64,000 nt of DNA, taken from positions 1 through 64,000 of the forward strand of contig NZ_JACICY010000011.1 of the NCBI RefSeq assembly GCF_014196055.1, given 5' to 3'. The position numbers and the translations under genes were made by a program. Source of the stretch: Novosphingobium hassiacum. Its GTDB lineage: Bacteria > Pseudomonadota > Alphaproteobacteria > Sphingomonadales > Sphingomonadaceae. Each line of letters begins with the position of its first letter. Positions within the stretch are counted from its first letter, which is position 1. Positions 1 to 9,436 of this stretch are shown here, piece by piece. The notes beneath the pieces are model-generated. The model was not told the origin of the DNA. It searched no databases and saw only the letters and a list, made by a program, of their open reading frames with translations.

Positions 1-147
1 GCGATCCAGCACCTTGCGGGCATGAAGGACAGCAAAACCATCATCGCCATCAACAAGGACGACGACGCCCCGATCTTCCAGGTCGCCGACATCGGTTTGG
101 TCGGCGACCTGTTCACGCTCGTCCCGGAACTGACCGGCAAGCTCTGA
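1..147 (+). CDS. etfA: Electron transfer flavoprotein alpha subunit, C-terminal end (5' cut by window)
   Basis: The window opens in frame inside this gene; 48 residues and a TGA stop are visible. EtfA with EtfB carries electrons from acyl-CoA and other dehydrogenases to ETF:ubiquinone oxidoreductase. The visible part has the FAD-binding C-terminal signature: [17 protein letters not shown], then [15 protein letters not shown] and a terminal LVPEL segment, the most conserved region of EtfA/FixB. EtfB would be expected just upstream, outside the window. A strong hairpin terminator follows 17 bp after the stop. The assignment is by motif recall and is firm; the rest of the protein cannot be assessed. 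Confidence 0.93.
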   Translation, partial: AIQHLAGMKDSKTIIAINKDDDAPIFQVADIGLVGDLFTLVPELTGKL

Positions 148-164
148 GCCCGCCGCATACAAAC

Positions 165-194
165 AAAAGGCCTCGCGGAAACGCGGGGCCTTTT
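165..194. terminator. Bidirectional intrinsic terminator between etfA and the GNAT gene
   Basis: A 13-bp stem with one mismatch (AAAAGGCCTCGCG paired with CGCGGGGCCTTTT) around a GAAA tetraloop. The A-run and T-run flank it symmetrically, so it can stop etfA on the plus strand and the minus-strand operon ending at 200. Confidence 0.88.
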
Positions 195-199
195 GCGTT

Positions 200-670
200 T
201 CAGCGCAACGCCAGAGTCAGGCACTGGCTGAAATCGTCCAGTACATAGTCCGCAAACGGCCCGCAGTTGGCGAAACCATGCTTGCGATACAGTCCCAGCG
301 CGGGTTCGAACGCTGGCCCGCGTCCGGTCTCAAGGCTCACGCGCGCATACCCCCGCGACTGCGCCACGCCGAGCAGGTGAAGCAAAACCGCCTCGCCCAC
401 GCCCTTGCCCAGCCACCCATCGGCCACGCGCATCGACTTCAATTCGCCATGCCGCGCGTCCAGTTCGCGGATCGCGCCCATCCCGGCCAGCGCGTCGTCC
501 GTCCACGCCGAATAGAACGTCACCCCCGGTTGCCGCAGCAGCTCGACCGGTAGTGCGTGCACCTTGCAGGCGGGCGAATTGGCATGCATCCCTGACAGAT
601 GCCGCGCGACTAATTCGCGGATGGGCTCTCCTGCAAGATCGTCCTCGATGATCGTCAGCTTCACAATCAA
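200..670 (-). CDS. GNAT family N-acetyltransferase
   Basis: A 156-residue single-domain GNAT protein that should transfer an acetyl group from acetyl-CoA to an amine; the substrate is unknown. The core is visible in order: strand beta4 ([20 protein letters not shown], residues ~64-82), the pyrophosphate-binding turn [12 protein letters not shown] (~84-95), and the beta5-alpha4 region with the ending [14 protein letters not shown] near residues 126-139, typical of small proteobacterial GNATs of the PA4534/YsnE type. It overlaps the stop of the upstream RDD gene by 4 bp, so it is the last gene of the operon running down from pheA; that linkage may be only positional. It ends at the shared terminator. 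Confidence 0.85.
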   Translation of the reverse strand: MIVKLTIIEDDLAGEPIRELVARHLSGMHANSPACKVHALPVELLRQPGVTFYSAWTDDALAGMGAIRELDARHGELKSMRVADGWLGKGVGEAVLLHLLGVAQSRGYARVSLETGRGPAFEPALGLYRKHGFANCGPFADYVLDDFSQCLTLALR

Positions 671-1650
671 TTCCCCCCGGAATGCTTGTCCGCCCGCCGC
701 TTGCCAAAGCGCATGCCCATCTCCAGTCGCGCCCGCAACTGGGCGTAATAGGCCTCAAGGAACGCGCGCTCGTCCCCCGATCCGGCAACCCAGTCGATCT
801 TGCGGCAGATCGTCGCGGCCACGTCCTGCATCGCTTCGGCACGGTTTTCGCGCAAAACGCGCTCAAGCACCTGCAGTTCGAACTCGCCATAGACCGCAAG
901 ATCGGCATCGCCGAACCGATAGGTCGCACCGGTCACCTGCGAGTGTCCGCGCGCCGCGCCCGCGACCGACAGCGCCTGTTCCAGCTTGCGCTTGGGTGCC
1001 TCGACCACCCAAGTGCCTGCGATGATATCGCCACAGCGCAACCGGTCGCGGTTGAAGAACGGGAACAGCACGAAGATCAGGAACCACGCGAGGCCTGCCC
1101 AACTCGCCATGTCGGTGTCGCCGCCATCGGCCCATGCCGAGAAGAAGAAGATCAGCGGCATGAACAGTTCGATGTCGCGCACCAGATTGCGCGCGATCAC
1201 CGCCTCGGTCGTGAGCCGCGCGCCGCCCGCGCTGCCCGACCGCGCGGCAACGCGAATCCCGGTCATGCGCTTGCCCGGCGTCGCCCCGCGCGGTCCGAGT
1301 TCGAAGTAGAGGAACCAGGCATTGCGGAACAGGAACATCGCCACGAACCACAGCACGACGATCGCCTGAATCGCGCGACCGGCTGCCGTTTCCTCGCTGC
1401 GGTCGAGGTTGATGCCGACCTTCTGCGCGATCGTGATCAATATCAGCGTCAGCCCAACGATCGCACCCGTGATCAGCGCAAGGTCGATGAACAGCGCCGC
1501 CGCGCGTGCCCCGCGCGAGGCGAGCAGGAACTGCAGCGGCACGCCTTCGGGGGTCACGATCACGCGCCTGCGCTTCGCCTCATGATCGAGGATCGCGCGT
1601 GCCTGCGACCGGCTTTCCTGGTTGCGACGAAAGGGCAATGCCAGCGCCAT
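667..1650 (-). CDS. RDD family membrane protein
   Basis: A 327-residue integral membrane protein with an N-terminal RDD domain: FIDLALITGAIVGLTLILI and the later GATPGKRMTGIRV motif are characteristic, with further hydrophobic segments around residues 95-115 and 165-190. The soluble C-terminal part has no recognised domain. An open frame extends 15 codons further upstream, but I place the start at the ATG at 1650 because it forms an ATGA overlap with the stop of the SpoIIM-like gene, like the other junctions here. RDD proteins next to MoxR/DUF58/SpoIIM genes recur in many bacteria, suggesting a shared membrane complex or export function; the actual role is unknown. Confidence 0.85.
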   Translation of the reverse strand: MALALPFRRNQESRSQARAILDHEAKRRRVIVTPEGVPLQFLLASRGARAAALFIDLALITGAIVGLTLILITIAQKVGINLDRSEETAAGRAIQAIVVLWFVAMFLFRNAWFLYFELGPRGATPGKRMTGIRVAARSGSAGGARLTTEAVIARNLVRDIELFMPLIFFFSAWADGGDTDMASWAGLAWFLIFVLFPFFNRDRLRCGDIIAGTWVVEAPKRKLEQALSVAGAARGHSQVTGATYRFGDADLAVYGEFELQVLERVLRENRAEAMQDVAATICRKIDWVAGSGDERAFLEAYYAQLRARLEMGMRFGKRRADKHSGGN

Positions 1651-2720
1651 CAGCCGAGCCTCCGACGCAGGAACGCGAAGAAGTACCCTGTCCACAATAC
1701 CAGCATGAAGCCGCCGACGATCAACCGCGAAGGCGTCGAATCGACAAGTTGCCGCGCAAAGCCTTCAAGCAACGCGGCAACGATGAGCATCAGCACGACG
1801 CCGGTCATGACCTGCGCCGAACGCCGTCCGGCGGCCGCTGCGGCATCGAGCACCGAGGCATTGCCGGGAAAGGCCATCGCCCGCCCGATGTGGATCCCCG
1901 ATGCGCCTGCCAGCAGGATCGCAAAAAGCTCGGTCGTCCCGTGGATCGAGAGCCAGCCGACGAAATCGAGCAGCAGCCCTTGCCCATGATAGAGCCACAG
2001 CATCGCGCCCAGAAGCGCAGTGTTCTGGATCAGCAGCAGCATCGTCGGCAGCCCGAAGGCAAAGCCGAGCGCGAAGCACAGGATAGAGACTTGCGCGTTG
2101 TTGCTGAACAGGGCAGCGGCGAACACGCTCATCCCCTCCTGTCCCTGATTGCCGAACAGCGTGCCGCGCAGCACCTCGCGGCTCGCGCCGGGCACGCGTT
2201 GATCGGCAAAGCCGCTTCCGACGAGTGCGTAGTACCATTCAGGATTCGACGCGACGAGCAGCCAGCCGACCGCCGTGCCCGCGATCATCAGGGCCAGCGC
2301 CACTGCAAGGTCAATGCCGAGCCCGCGCACCGACGCGCTCCATTCGCCGCCGAGAAATCGTTTGAACCACGACCACAACGACGCGCGCGGACCATAGACG
2401 AGGAACCACGCGCGTTGGGTCAAGGCCTCGAGATAGCCGACCAGCGCGGCATCGAGCGAGGTCTCGCGCGCGATCGACAGGCTGGACGCGGCGGTGCGGT
2501 AGAGCACGGGCAGGGCGAGCAGGTCTTCGTCTGACAGCTTTCGCACGCGGCCCTGTTCCATGCGCTTGACGATGGCTTCGAGCCGCTTCCATTCGGGCTC
2601 CCGCCCCAGCCGGAACCGGTCGGAGCGCAGCGCGGCCTGTTCCGCCGCCACCGCCTGTTCGGGAGCCTTGGCGAACCAGCCGCCAACGGTCCGCGCGATG
2701 CCTGTCGTGACGGCGTTCAT
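1650..2720 (-). CDS. Stage II sporulation protein M family (DUF95) membrane protein
   Basis: A 356-residue protein with a soluble N-terminal region (residues ~1-105) and five or six hydrophobic segments from ~128 on (for example LGIDLAVALALMIAGTAVGW, and the long ILCFALGFAFGLPTMLLLI). The polar FSNNAQVSILCFALG stretch and GTTELFAILLAGASGIHIG are SpoIIM-domain hallmarks. The organism is Gram-negative and does not sporulate; this family accompanies MoxR-DUF58 clusters and is probably a transporter-like or assembly component. Start and stop overlap both neighbours by 4 bp. The family call is secure; the function is unknown. Confidence 0.85.
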   Translation of the reverse strand: MNAVTTGIARTVGGWFAKAPEQAVAAEQAALRSDRFRLGREPEWKRLEAIVKRMEQGRVRKLSDEDLLALPVLYRTAASSLSIARETSLDAALVGYLEALTQRAWFLVYGPRASLWSWFKRFLGGEWSASVRGLGIDLAVALALMIAGTAVGWLLVASNPEWYYALVGSGFADQRVPGASREVLRGTLFGNQGQEGMSVFAAALFSNNAQVSILCFALGFAFGLPTMLLLIQNTALLGAMLWLYHGQGLLLDFVGWLSIHGTTELFAILLAGASGIHIGRAMAFPGNASVLDAAAAAGRRSAQVMTGVVLMLIVAALLEGFARQLVDSTPSRLIVGGFMLVLWTGYFFAFLRRRLG

Positions 2721-4063
2721 CCAATCCTCCCGTCACGCTTGATCGCGAGGTAAGCGTCGAGCAGCCGCGTGCCGATCTTGTCATGCGGCGCTTCGAGCAC
2801 GCGAACGCCCAGATGGCGCAGGCGTTGCAGCACCAGCGCGCGCTGGCGGGTGAGCGATGTGGCAGTCACTGCCTCTGCGACGGCCTGCATTCCATCGACC
2901 GGGGCGCTGACGATCCGCGCAAGATCGGCATCGTTCATCACCACGAACAGCACCAGATGGCGCTCGACCAGCCGCCCGACGTTCTCGATCATCAGTTCGG
3001 CGCTGGTCGGGTCGGTGAAGTCGGAAAACAGCACGATCAATGAACGACGCTGCAGCCGCGCGGCCAGAGTAGACAGCGCGAGCGTGAAGTTCGGCTCGCC
3101 CGGATGGTAATCCAACCCCGCCGCCGCACGTTGCAAGCGCGCGAAGTCGCGGCTCGACGTGACGAAGGGCGTTGCGACTTCTGGCCGCGAGGCAAAGCCG
3201 AACAGCGCGACGCGATCCTGCGCCTTGAGCGCGACATAGGCCGTTGTCAGCGCGGCGGTTACGGCGCGGTCGATGCGCGGCAAGCCCTCGATCGGTTCGC
3301 ACATCGCCTGTCCGCAATCGAAGGCGAAGACGATCTGGTTGTTGCGCTCGACCTCGTATTCCTTGGCGAACAGGCGTCCGTGGCGGGCAGAGCTTTTCCA
3401 GTCGATCCGCCGGCGGTCCATGCCTGGCTGATATTCGGCCAGCGCCTCGAAGTCGGTGCCTTCACCCCGGATGCGCCGCGCGATCATGCCGAACTGGGCG
3501 TCGCGCATGAAGATCTGTAGTGCGGGGCTGCGGATCGGCGCGATGTTGGGCCAGACCCTGACAATATCGTTCAGCGCACGGCTGGCCTGACGATGGGCAA
3601 GCCCCAAAGGCCCGTCCCAGCGCAGCCACATGCGCCGCACCGCGCCGGTCCCGCGCCCGGAGGGCGAGAGCATCGCCGAGCCGCTCCACGCCCCATCGGC
3701 CGGGGCCAGTGCCAATGTCACGCGTCCGCCGGGGGCGAGGCGCGGGTCGCATTCGAGCGCTGCTTGCGGATGGGCACGAGGTCCGGTGCGGGCAAGGTCT
3801 GCCAGCACGATCAGCGGGACGTCCTCACCGACTTCCGCATCGGCAGGGACGATCACGCGCAAGTCGGTCAGCGACCCTGCAAACAGCCCGTCGAGCACGA
3901 CCAGCACCAGCAGCGCGCCGCCCAGTGCAGGTGCCGCGATCCATGCGCCGGGCGCAGCGGCTGCCAGGACCAACGCCAGCGGGGCAAGCGCCGCAACCAG
4001 CAGCACCGCGCGCGCCGTGGGGAGCAGCGCGGGGTAACCGGTCAGGGCGCTGCGCCAGTTCAA
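2717..4063 (-). CDS. DUF58 domain protein (vWA-like), probable TTG start
   Basis: A 448-residue protein. Two hydrophobic segments open it (residues ~15-60), followed by a beta-rich part and the DUF58 signature [20 protein letters not shown] (about residues 225-245), then a von Willebrand A-like C-terminal region. No ATG lies near the expected N-terminus. A TTG at 4063 forms a TTGA overlap with the moxR stop, matching the 4-bp junctions of the whole operon, so I use it. DUF58 proteins are partners of MoxR AAA+ ATPases and are thought to hold metal or client proteins through the MIDAS-like fold during assembly of membrane or periplasmic complexes. Confidence 0.87.
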   Translation of the reverse strand: MNWRSALTGYPALLPTARAVLLVAALAPLALVLAAAAPGAWIAAPALGGALLVLVVLDGLFAGSLTDLRVIVPADAEVGEDVPLIVLADLARTGPRAHPQAALECDPRLAPGGRVTLALAPADGAWSGSAMLSPSGRGTGAVRRMWLRWDGPLGLAHRQASRALNDIVRVWPNIAPIRSPALQIFMRDAQFGMIARRIRGEGTDFEALAEYQPGMDRRRIDWKSSARHGRLFAKEYEVERNNQIVFAFDCGQAMCEPIEGLPRIDRAVTAALTTAYVALKAQDRVALFGFASRPEVATPFVTSSRDFARLQRAAAGLDYHPGEPNFTLALSTLAARLQRRSLIVLFSDFTDPTSAELMIENVGRLVERHLVLFVVMNDADLARIVSAPVDGMQAVAEAVTATSLTRQRALVLQRLRHLGVRVLEAPHDKIGTRLLDAYLAIKRDGRIG

Positions 4064-5025
4064 CGCGGTGCTTCCGTGCCTTCGACAAGGCTCGCCACGA
4101 TTGCTTCGACCTGCTTGCCCTCGATCTCGGCAGCCGGGCTGAGCAGCAGGCGGTGGCGCAAGACGGCGGTGGCGAGCGCTTTCACATCGTCGGGTATGAC
4201 ATAGCCGCGCCCGTCGAGCGCGGCCCGTGCCCTCGCAGCGCCTGCCAGCAGCACGGCGGCGCGGGGCGATGCGCCCGATACCAGATCGCCGGTCTCGCGC
4301 GTCGCCCGCACCAGCCTGACGACGTAATCGACGATCGATTCGGCCAGCGTTACCGAAGCGACGGCCTCGCTGGCGCGGGCGAGCTCGGCATGGCCGGTGA
4401 CCGCTGCGATGCCCATGTCGGCGGGCCGTGGCGCTCCCCGGCCTTCGCCGTAGCGCGTGACGATCCGCGCCTCTTCGGCGGCGGAGGGATAGTCGACCAG
4501 CAGCTTGAACAGGAACCGGTCGAGCTGCGCTTCGGGCAGGGGATAGACGCCCTGACTCTCGATCGGGTTCTGCGTGGCGATGACCATGAAGCGGTCGGAC
4601 AGGGCGTGCGCCTCGCCGTCGAGCGTCACGCGGCGCTCCTGCATGGCTTCGAGCAGCGCGGCCTGCGTTTTGGGCGGGGTGCGGTTGATTTCGTCGGCGA
4701 GCACCAGTTCGTGGAAAATCGGCCCGCGCGTCAGGGTGAACTGGCTGGTCTGGAAGTTGAACAGATTGGACCCCAGAATATCGCCCGGCATCAGGTCGGG
4801 CGTGAACTGGATGCGCCCGAAATCCAGTCCCAGCGATGCAGCAAGGCATTGCGCCAGAAACGTCTTGGCAGTGCCCGGCGGGCCTTCGAGCAGGACATGG
4901 CCGCCCGCGAACAGCGCGACCAGCAAGTGATCGAGCACCTCGGTCTGTCCGACGACGGCCTTGCCCACTTCGCCGCGAATCTTCGCCGCCAGCGCGCCAA
5001 GGTCCTCAAGGGTCATTTCGCTCAC
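4060..5025 (-). CDS. MoxR family AAA+ ATPase
   Basis: A 321-residue cytoplasmic AAA+ ATPase of normal MoxR length. Visible motifs: Walker [13 protein letters not shown] (~residues 43-54), Walker [23 protein letters not shown] (~110-130), sensor 1 VIATQNPIE, and the C-terminal lid with [16 protein letters not shown]. MoxR proteins act as chaperone-like ATPases with DUF58/vWA partners, here encoded immediately downstream with a 4-bp overlap, while DUF4350 and DUF4129 genes lie upstream. This arrangement is a known but poorly characterised cluster in Proteobacteria and Actinobacteria. Confidence 0.93.
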   Translation of the reverse strand: MSEMTLEDLGALAAKIRGEVGKAVVGQTEVLDHLLVALFAGGHVLLEGPPGTAKTFLAQCLAASLGLDFGRIQFTPDLMPGDILGSNLFNFQTSQFTLTRGPIFHELVLADEINRTPPKTQAALLEAMQERRVTLDGEAHALSDRFMVIATQNPIESQGVYPLPEAQLDRFLFKLLVDYPSAAEEARIVTRYGEGRGAPRPADMGIAAVTGHAELARASEAVASVTLAESIVDYVVRLVRATRETGDLVSGASPRAAVLLAGAARARAALDGRGYVIPDDVKALATAVLRHRLLLSPAAEIEGKQVEAIVASLVEGTEAPR

Positions 5026-6302
5026 GTCAGGTCCTTTTCGATTTCCCGGATCACGGCGGCGCGCCGGGTCAGGTCATGGGGTTTGCGGCTGCTGCGCAGA
5101 TGCGCGGCAGCGGCGGAAAAGCGAGGCCCTGCAAGCCCACGACGATCTTGCGCGGCATCGATCAGGCGCTCGGTCGCCTCGGGCGTCTGCCCGCGCGGTA
5201 GACCGAGCGCGAGCGCCAGCCGCTCGCGCGTCGCATCGGCATAGGGCGCGGCGATAAGGTGGACGCGGCCCGCACGCTGGATCAGCCCCGCCGCGTTGCC
5301 AACCAGCGCCGCCTTGCCGTGCGCGATGTCCGGACCGCTTTGCAGAGTCGGGCCGAAGCGATGCAGCGCGCGCCATGCCACTGCCAGCGCGGCCAGCAAG
5401 AGGCATATCGTCGCAGCCAGGAAAGGCGGCTCGAACGCCAGCGTCAGCAGGTTGCGGCCTGCCCCGAAGCCGTTGAAGGTCATGTCGAAGGCGATGGGCT
5501 GCGCATTGTCGTCGGCAGTTGCCAGCACCAGATCATGTGCCAGCAGCGCGGTCGCCTTGTCGGCCAAGCCCCAGTTGTCCAGCAGGTCGGGTTCGAACAC
5601 CAGCACCACCGGGTACAAGTCTTCGTCCTCGCCACCATAGCCGGGGTCGATTCCTGCCAGCGCGTTCAGTTCGGGATAGTATCCGTCATCCTCCATCCAT
5701 GCGGCGAGGATCTTGCCGTTTGCGGCGTTGACGATCGGGACCAGCCCCTTGCCCGATCCGCTTTCGACAAAGCGGTCGTCGGGGAGCCTTCCGCGTCGAC
5801 CTTCGCTCAATCGCCACCCGCCAGTGGTCGAGCCCTTGTTGGCCCCGATTTCGACGCTGACATTGTCGGCGAACCCCGGCCAATTGGGAGTCGCCGTGCT
5901 TTGCACATCGACCCAGCCGCGCTTGGCCTTCTGCGCTCTTGAGGGAACCGCGAACCATTTTGGCGCAACCACGATCGTCGGCCCGATATAGCGCCGCGCC
6001 TCGACGACTTTGGCAATCTCCTTGCCCTTCGCCTCGGCGGGCGGAGTCAGGATCAGCAGACCGGGCTGCGTCTCAAGCGCACGGCGGTTGCGCTGGCGGA
6101 CGACATCGAATCCCTGATTTTCCAGCATCTTGGCAAGACCGGCATAGCCGTTCAATCCGTGCCCCCCGACATGCGCCCCGCCGTTGTTGCCGCTCCCCCC
6201 GGTGTTGTTGCCCAGGAACCAGAGCAGCGCGACGAACGCCAGCGCGCCGGTCAGCAGCATCCCGATTACGGTCCCGCGCGAGAAGGGCGAAGCCGCGCTC
6301 AC
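5022..6302 (-). CDS. DUF4350 domain membrane protein
   Basis: A 426-residue protein. An N-terminal transmembrane helix (residues ~10-30, [20 protein letters not shown]) is followed by a Gly/Asn-rich linker and the DUF4350 domain: [21 protein letters not shown] and the [11 protein letters not shown] segment resemble a GATase-like fold. A second helix (~300-320, [19 protein letters not shown]) leads to a cytoplasmic tail. The topology suggests a periplasmic ligand-binding domain between two membrane anchors. It lies between the DUF4129 and moxR genes with 4-bp overlaps on both sides. The function is not established; co-occurrence with MoxR, DUF58 and DUF4129 is the main clue. Confidence 0.82.
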   Translation of the reverse strand: MSAASPFSRGTVIGMLLTGALAFVALLWFLGNNTGGSGNNGGAHVGGHGLNGYAGLAKMLENQGFDVVRQRNRRALETQPGLLILTPPAEAKGKEIAKVVEARRYIGPTIVVAPKWFAVPSRAQKAKRGWVDVQSTATPNWPGFADNVSVEIGANKGSTTGGWRLSEGRRGRLPDDRFVESGSGKGLVPIVNAANGKILAAWMEDDGYYPELNALAGIDPGYGGEDEDLYPVVLVFEPDLLDNWGLADKATALLAHDLVLATADDNAQPIAFDMTFNGFGAGRNLLTLAFEPPFLAATICLLLAALAVAWRALHRFGPTLQSGPDIAHGKAALVGNAAGLIQRAGRVHLIAAPYADATRERLALALGLPRGQTPEATERLIDAAQDRRGLAGPRFSAAAAHLRSSRKPHDLTRRAAVIREIEKDLT

Positions 6303-6994
6303 GCCGCCTCGATCCGTTGCAATGCGAACCGGGCATAAGCCTCGCGTGCCTTAGTCCAGTCAGTGGCATCGAGCGCGCGCAGCGCATAGCGGGCGCGCTC
6401 GACAAGACCCGCGATCTGCCCGAACGCGCTGCGCGCCTCAGCCGGAAGCGCCTGGTTCACGCCGATTTCCCGCGCCGTGCTGGACGGGGTCAACCAGTCG
6501 GGCCGCGCGCGGGCGATCTGCCCGATGCTCCGCTGCAGCAGCAGATGCGCCGCCTCGTCATAGCGACCCTGCAGCGCCAGCGCGTCGGCGTCCTCGAGCA
6601 AGGCCAGCGCATCCTCGCGCGCAGGAGCCCAGTCGGGCGAGGCGGCGTCGACCCGGTTGCGCCGCGCCAGCCACAATGGCCAGAGCAGCGACCACGCGAT
6701 CCATGCCACGCCGATGATCGCTCCCAAAAGCAGCGCCTGTTCGATCCAGCTCCACCCGCTGCCGAGAAGTTTGCCGACCGGCGACAGCAGCCATTCCAGC
6801 CAGCGCCCGATCGCCGCCAGCCAGTCGGGCGTAACCGGTGCAGGATCGGGAGGAACCGGCGCGAACTGGACATCGCCCGCATCGCGCATCGCGCGCCATG
6901 CCGCCTCAGCTGCTGCCGCGTCGCTCGTTGCCGGATTTGCCGCTGCAGTTGCCGTCACGCCGACCTTGGTTGCACGCTCGCCCCGCGCGGGCAA
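6299..6994 (-). CDS. DUF4129 domain membrane protein
   Basis: A 231-residue protein with an Ala-rich N-terminus, one transmembrane helix at ~residues 92-112 (LLLGAIIGVAWIAWSLLWPL) and a C-terminal helical DUF4129 domain (ALALLEDADALALQGRYDEAAHLLLQRSI... SSTAREIGVNQALP). DUF4129 often occurs at the C-terminus of transglutaminase-like proteins or free-standing in MoxR clusters. The start lies 3 bp after the pheA stop, so the cluster may be co-transcribed with pheA. The role is unknown. Confidence 0.8.
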   Translation of the reverse strand: MPARGERATKVGVTATAAANPATSDAAAAEAAWRAMRDAGDVQFAPVPPDPAPVTPDWLAAIGRWLEWLLSPVGKLLGSGWSWIEQALLLGAIIGVAWIAWSLLWPLWLARRNRVDAASPDWAPAREDALALLEDADALALQGRYDEAAHLLLQRSIGQIARARPDWLTPSSTAREIGVNQALPAEARSAFGQIAGLVERARYALRALDATDWTKAREAYARFALQRIEAA

Positions 6995-6997
6995 GGG

Positions 6998-7891
6998 CTA
7001 CTGTCCCCGGATACGCTCCATCGGGTATGTCCCCAGCATCCGCAGGCGCTTGGCATAGTAGCGCAATTCCTCGAACGCGCGGTCGACCGCCGGATCGCCC
7101 GGTGCACCAACGATATCGGCGAAGAACTCGGTCGCGGCGAAGCTCGCCCCGCGCTGGTAGCTTTCGAGCTTGGTCATGTTGACGCCGTTGGTGGCAAAGC
7201 CGCCCAGCGCCTTGTAAAGCGCGGCAGGGATGTTGCGCACTTCGAACACGAACGTGGTCATCGCAGCCCGCGTGATCGCCGCAGGGTCGAGCGGGGTCTG
7301 CGCCAGAATGACGAATCGGGTGGTGTTGTCGTGCGCGTCCTCGACGTTGTCGGCGATGACCTTGAGCCCGTACAACTCGGCAGCGATGCGTGGAGCCAGC
7401 GCGGCAACGGTCGGGTCGCCGAGTTCCGCCACATAGGCCGCAGCGCCCGCCGTGTCGGCATAGCTCAGCGGCACGATGCCGCGCTCACGCAGATAGAATC
7501 GCGACTGGCCCAGTGCCTGCGGATGGCTGTAGGCGGCGGTGAATGGTCCATCGCCCAGCGCCATCAGGCTGGCATGAATATCCAGAAAGTGCTCGCCCAC
7601 GATCGACAACCCGCTTTCGGGCAGGAGGAAGTGGATATCGGCGACGCGGCCATTCTGCGAATTTTCGATCGGGATGATGGCACAGCCAGCGCGGCCTTCC
7701 TTTACCGCGTCGAGCGCGTCCTCGAACGAGAAGCACGGCAGCGGGAGGCAATCGGGCATAGTCTCCAGCGCGGCGCGGTGGGAATTGGCCCCCGGCGCGC
7801 CCTGGAACGAGACCGCGCGCGCCGGATCTGCGGCGGCGGCGGCGGCCATCTGCTCGACCAAGACGAGCGCGGGTGCGGGATAGCTCTGCAT
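6998..7891 (-). CDS. pheA: Prephenate dehydratase
   Basis: Converts prephenate to phenylpyruvate in phenylalanine synthesis. The protein is monofunctional (297 residues): no chorismate mutase domain. Catalytic-domain motifs: VSFQGAPGANSHRA (N-terminal), IPIENSQNGRVADIHFLL, and HDNTTRFVIL, where the TTRF element carries the catalytic Thr. The C-terminal ACT regulatory domain begins near residue 200 (TTFVFEVRNIPAALYKALGGFATNGVNMTKLESYQ). The usual ESRP element that binds Phe reads ESYQ here. I chose the ATG at 7891 (MQSYPAPAL) over an upstream in-frame Met at 7930 because homologues begin near here. It heads the minus-strand operon into DUF4129. Confidence 0.93.
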   Translation of the reverse strand: MQSYPAPALVLVEQMAAAAAADPARAVSFQGAPGANSHRAALETMPDCLPLPCFSFEDALDAVKEGRAGCAIIPIENSQNGRVADIHFLLPESGLSIVGEHFLDIHASLMALGDGPFTAAYSHPQALGQSRFYLRERGIVPLSYADTAGAAAYVAELGDPTVAALAPRIAAELYGLKVIADNVEDAHDNTTRFVILAQTPLDPAAITRAAMTTFVFEVRNIPAALYKALGGFATNGVNMTKLESYQRGASFAATEFFADIVGAPGDPAVDRAFEELRYYAKRLRMLGTYPMERIRGQ

Positions 7892-8048
7892 GATCTGCGC
7901 GCGATTAGGACCCCATCGCAACGGCGGCAAGAGCGATTGCCGATTTGGGCATCAAACTATCTTGCGCTGGGGCGGGGTGCTGACTAGAGCGTGCCGCAAC
8001 TCGCGCGGGGGCCGGCAGGGTGTCGGCGTGCGCCATTGGGGTTCGTAG

Positions 8049-8939
8049 ATGGACGACCGTTTCAACACCATTGCCGGATGGACCTTGTTCGGTGGCATCG
8101 TGGCTCTGGGCCTTTCGAGCCTTTCGGCGCATTATTACCTCGCCGACAAGGAGCATCGCCCGGAAACGATGGGCTATGCGATCGAGGGCGTCGAGGAAGA
8201 AGGCGGCGCTGGCGCTGCGGCTGAATTGCCCCTGCCGAATCTGCTCGCGGCTGGCGACGTCAAGGCTGGTGAGGCGATTTTTGCCAAGTGCAAGGCGTGC
8301 CATACTGCTGACCAGGGCGCTGCCAACGGCATCGGACCGAATCTCTACAAGGTCGTTGGCGAAGGCGTTGCCGAAGGCCGCGCTGGCTTTGCCTTCTCCG
8401 ATGCGCTCAAGTCCAAGGGCGGAACCTGGGATTTCGCCAGCCTCGATACCTGGCTGAAGGATCCCAAGGCTTACGCGCCGGGCACCAAGATGTCGTTCGC
8501 AGGTCTGCCCAAGGCGCAGGATCGCGCCAACGTGATTCTCTATCTCAACTCGCTCGGCTCGAATCTGCCGCTGCCTGCGCCGGTCGCGGTTCCTGCCGCA
8601 GGCGCTGCACCTGCAGCAGTTGCCGTCGTCGGCGATGCGACCAAGGGCGAGGCGGTCTTCGCCAAGTGCAAGGCCTGCCACACGATCGATCAGGGCGGCG
8701 CCAACGGCATCGGCCCGAACCTGTTTGCCGTCGCCGGTGAGAAGGTCGCAGGCGATCGCGGCGGCTATGCCTTCTCCGATGCGCTCAAGACCAAAGGCGG
8801 CGTCTGGGACGATGCCACGCTCGACGCCTGGCTGCTGAGCCCTGCAAAGTTCGCACCCGGCACAAAGATGACGTTCGCTGGGCTTCCCGACGCACAGCAG
8901 CGCGCCGATGTGGTCGCCTACCTCAACACCAAGAAATAA
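8049..8939 (+). CDS. Membrane-anchored dihaem cytochrome c with two tandem class I domains
   Basis: 296 residues. An uncleaved N-terminal anchor (residues ~10-32) and an acidic/Ala linker lead to two homologous cytochrome c552-like domains joined by a Pro/Ala linker (~172-194). Haem motifs are C81-K-A-C84-H85 and C207-K-A-C210-H211; the sixth ligands should be Met148 and Met274, each in a GTKM(S/T)FAGL loop. The domains are close to identical in many stretches, pointing to internal duplication. Single-domain relatives in alphaproteobacteria (CycM type) carry electrons between bc1 and cytochrome oxidase in the periplasm. The gene stands alone, divergent from pheA, and ends in a strong terminator. 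Confidence 0.92.
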   Translation: MDDRFNTIAGWTLFGGIVALGLSSLSAHYYLADKEHRPETMGYAIEGVEEEGGAGAAAELPLPNLLAAGDVKAGEAIFAKCKACHTADQGAANGIGPNLYKVVGEGVAEGRAGFAFSDALKSKGGTWDFASLDTWLKDPKAYAPGTKMSFAGLPKAQDRANVILYLNSLGSNLPLPAPVAVPAAGAAPAAVAVVGDATKGEAVFAKCKACHTIDQGGANGIGPNLFAVAGEKVAGDRGGYAFSDALKTKGGVWDDATLDAWLLSPAKFAPGTKMTFAGLPDAQQRADVVAYLNTKK

Positions 8940-8961
8940 GCGTCTTTCACAGACACATGAT

Positions 8962-8992
8962 GGGCGTCCGGAGCGATCCGGGCGCCCTTTTT
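8962..8992 (+). terminator. Intrinsic terminator after the cytochrome c gene
   Basis: A 10-bp stem (GGGCGTCCGG with CCGGGCGCCC, one G-T pair), 6-nt loop and TTTTT tract, beginning 23 bp after the stop. Confidence 0.9.
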
Positions 8993-9067
8993 GCATGCAC
9001 TTTCGGGGCATTGTCGGGGCGAACTGCTTCAGGCAGGCTCAAGGCTTCACGATTGGGAGCCCCGACC

Positions 9068-9436
9068 TTGCGATCAGCCCTTGCCGTCGTCTTCATCCTG
9101 ACCGCCAGCCCTGCCTTCGCGGCTGGTCCTGCAACTCAGCTCGACGGGGCGTGGACGGTCGACCTCTCGACCGATCCGGCCCAGCCCTACACCAAGCCGA
9201 TGATATTGGCACTCAAGCCCGACGGGACGGTCACCGGCAGCTTCTATGAAAGCGACATTCAGGCCGGACGGTGGAAGACCGATCGCGACCGCACTTGCGT
9301 GAGCTTCCGGACAACAGACGGCGCTGGCCCATACCATACGGCGGCGTGCCTTGTCGGGGACCGAGTCGAGGGGCAGACCTGGGCCGCACACCGCAACTTC
9401 CTGTTCAATTGGAACGCGACGCGCGCTGCGCCCTGA
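9068..9436 (+). CDS. Small exported protein of unknown function
   Basis: I place the start at TTG 9068, with a GGGAG ribosome-binding site 8 bp upstream. The frame is open further upstream, but that part runs through the terminator of the previous gene. The resulting 122-residue protein begins with a clear Sec signal peptide (MRSALAVVFILTASPAFAAG, cleavage after AFA). The mature part has LDGAWTVDLSTDP, LKPDGTVTGSFYESDIQAGRW and CVSFRTTDGAGPYHTAACL, giving a lipocalin/beta-barrel look and two Cys that may pair in the periplasm. No family name is certain. It converges on rlmE with no gap. Confidence 0.72.
   Translation: MRSALAVVFILTASPAFAAGPATQLDGAWTVDLSTDPAQPYTKPMILALKPDGTVTGSFYESDIQAGRWKTDRDRTCVSFRTTDGAGPYHTAACLVGDRVEGQTWAAHRNFLFNWNATRAAP

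Noticed and set aside
682..1989. 435-codon plus-strand frame over the RDD and SpoIIM-like genes
   Set aside because: Low-complexity Arg/Pro/Gln-rich product typical of GC-rich antisense frames; the minus-strand genes have family motifs and coupled starts.
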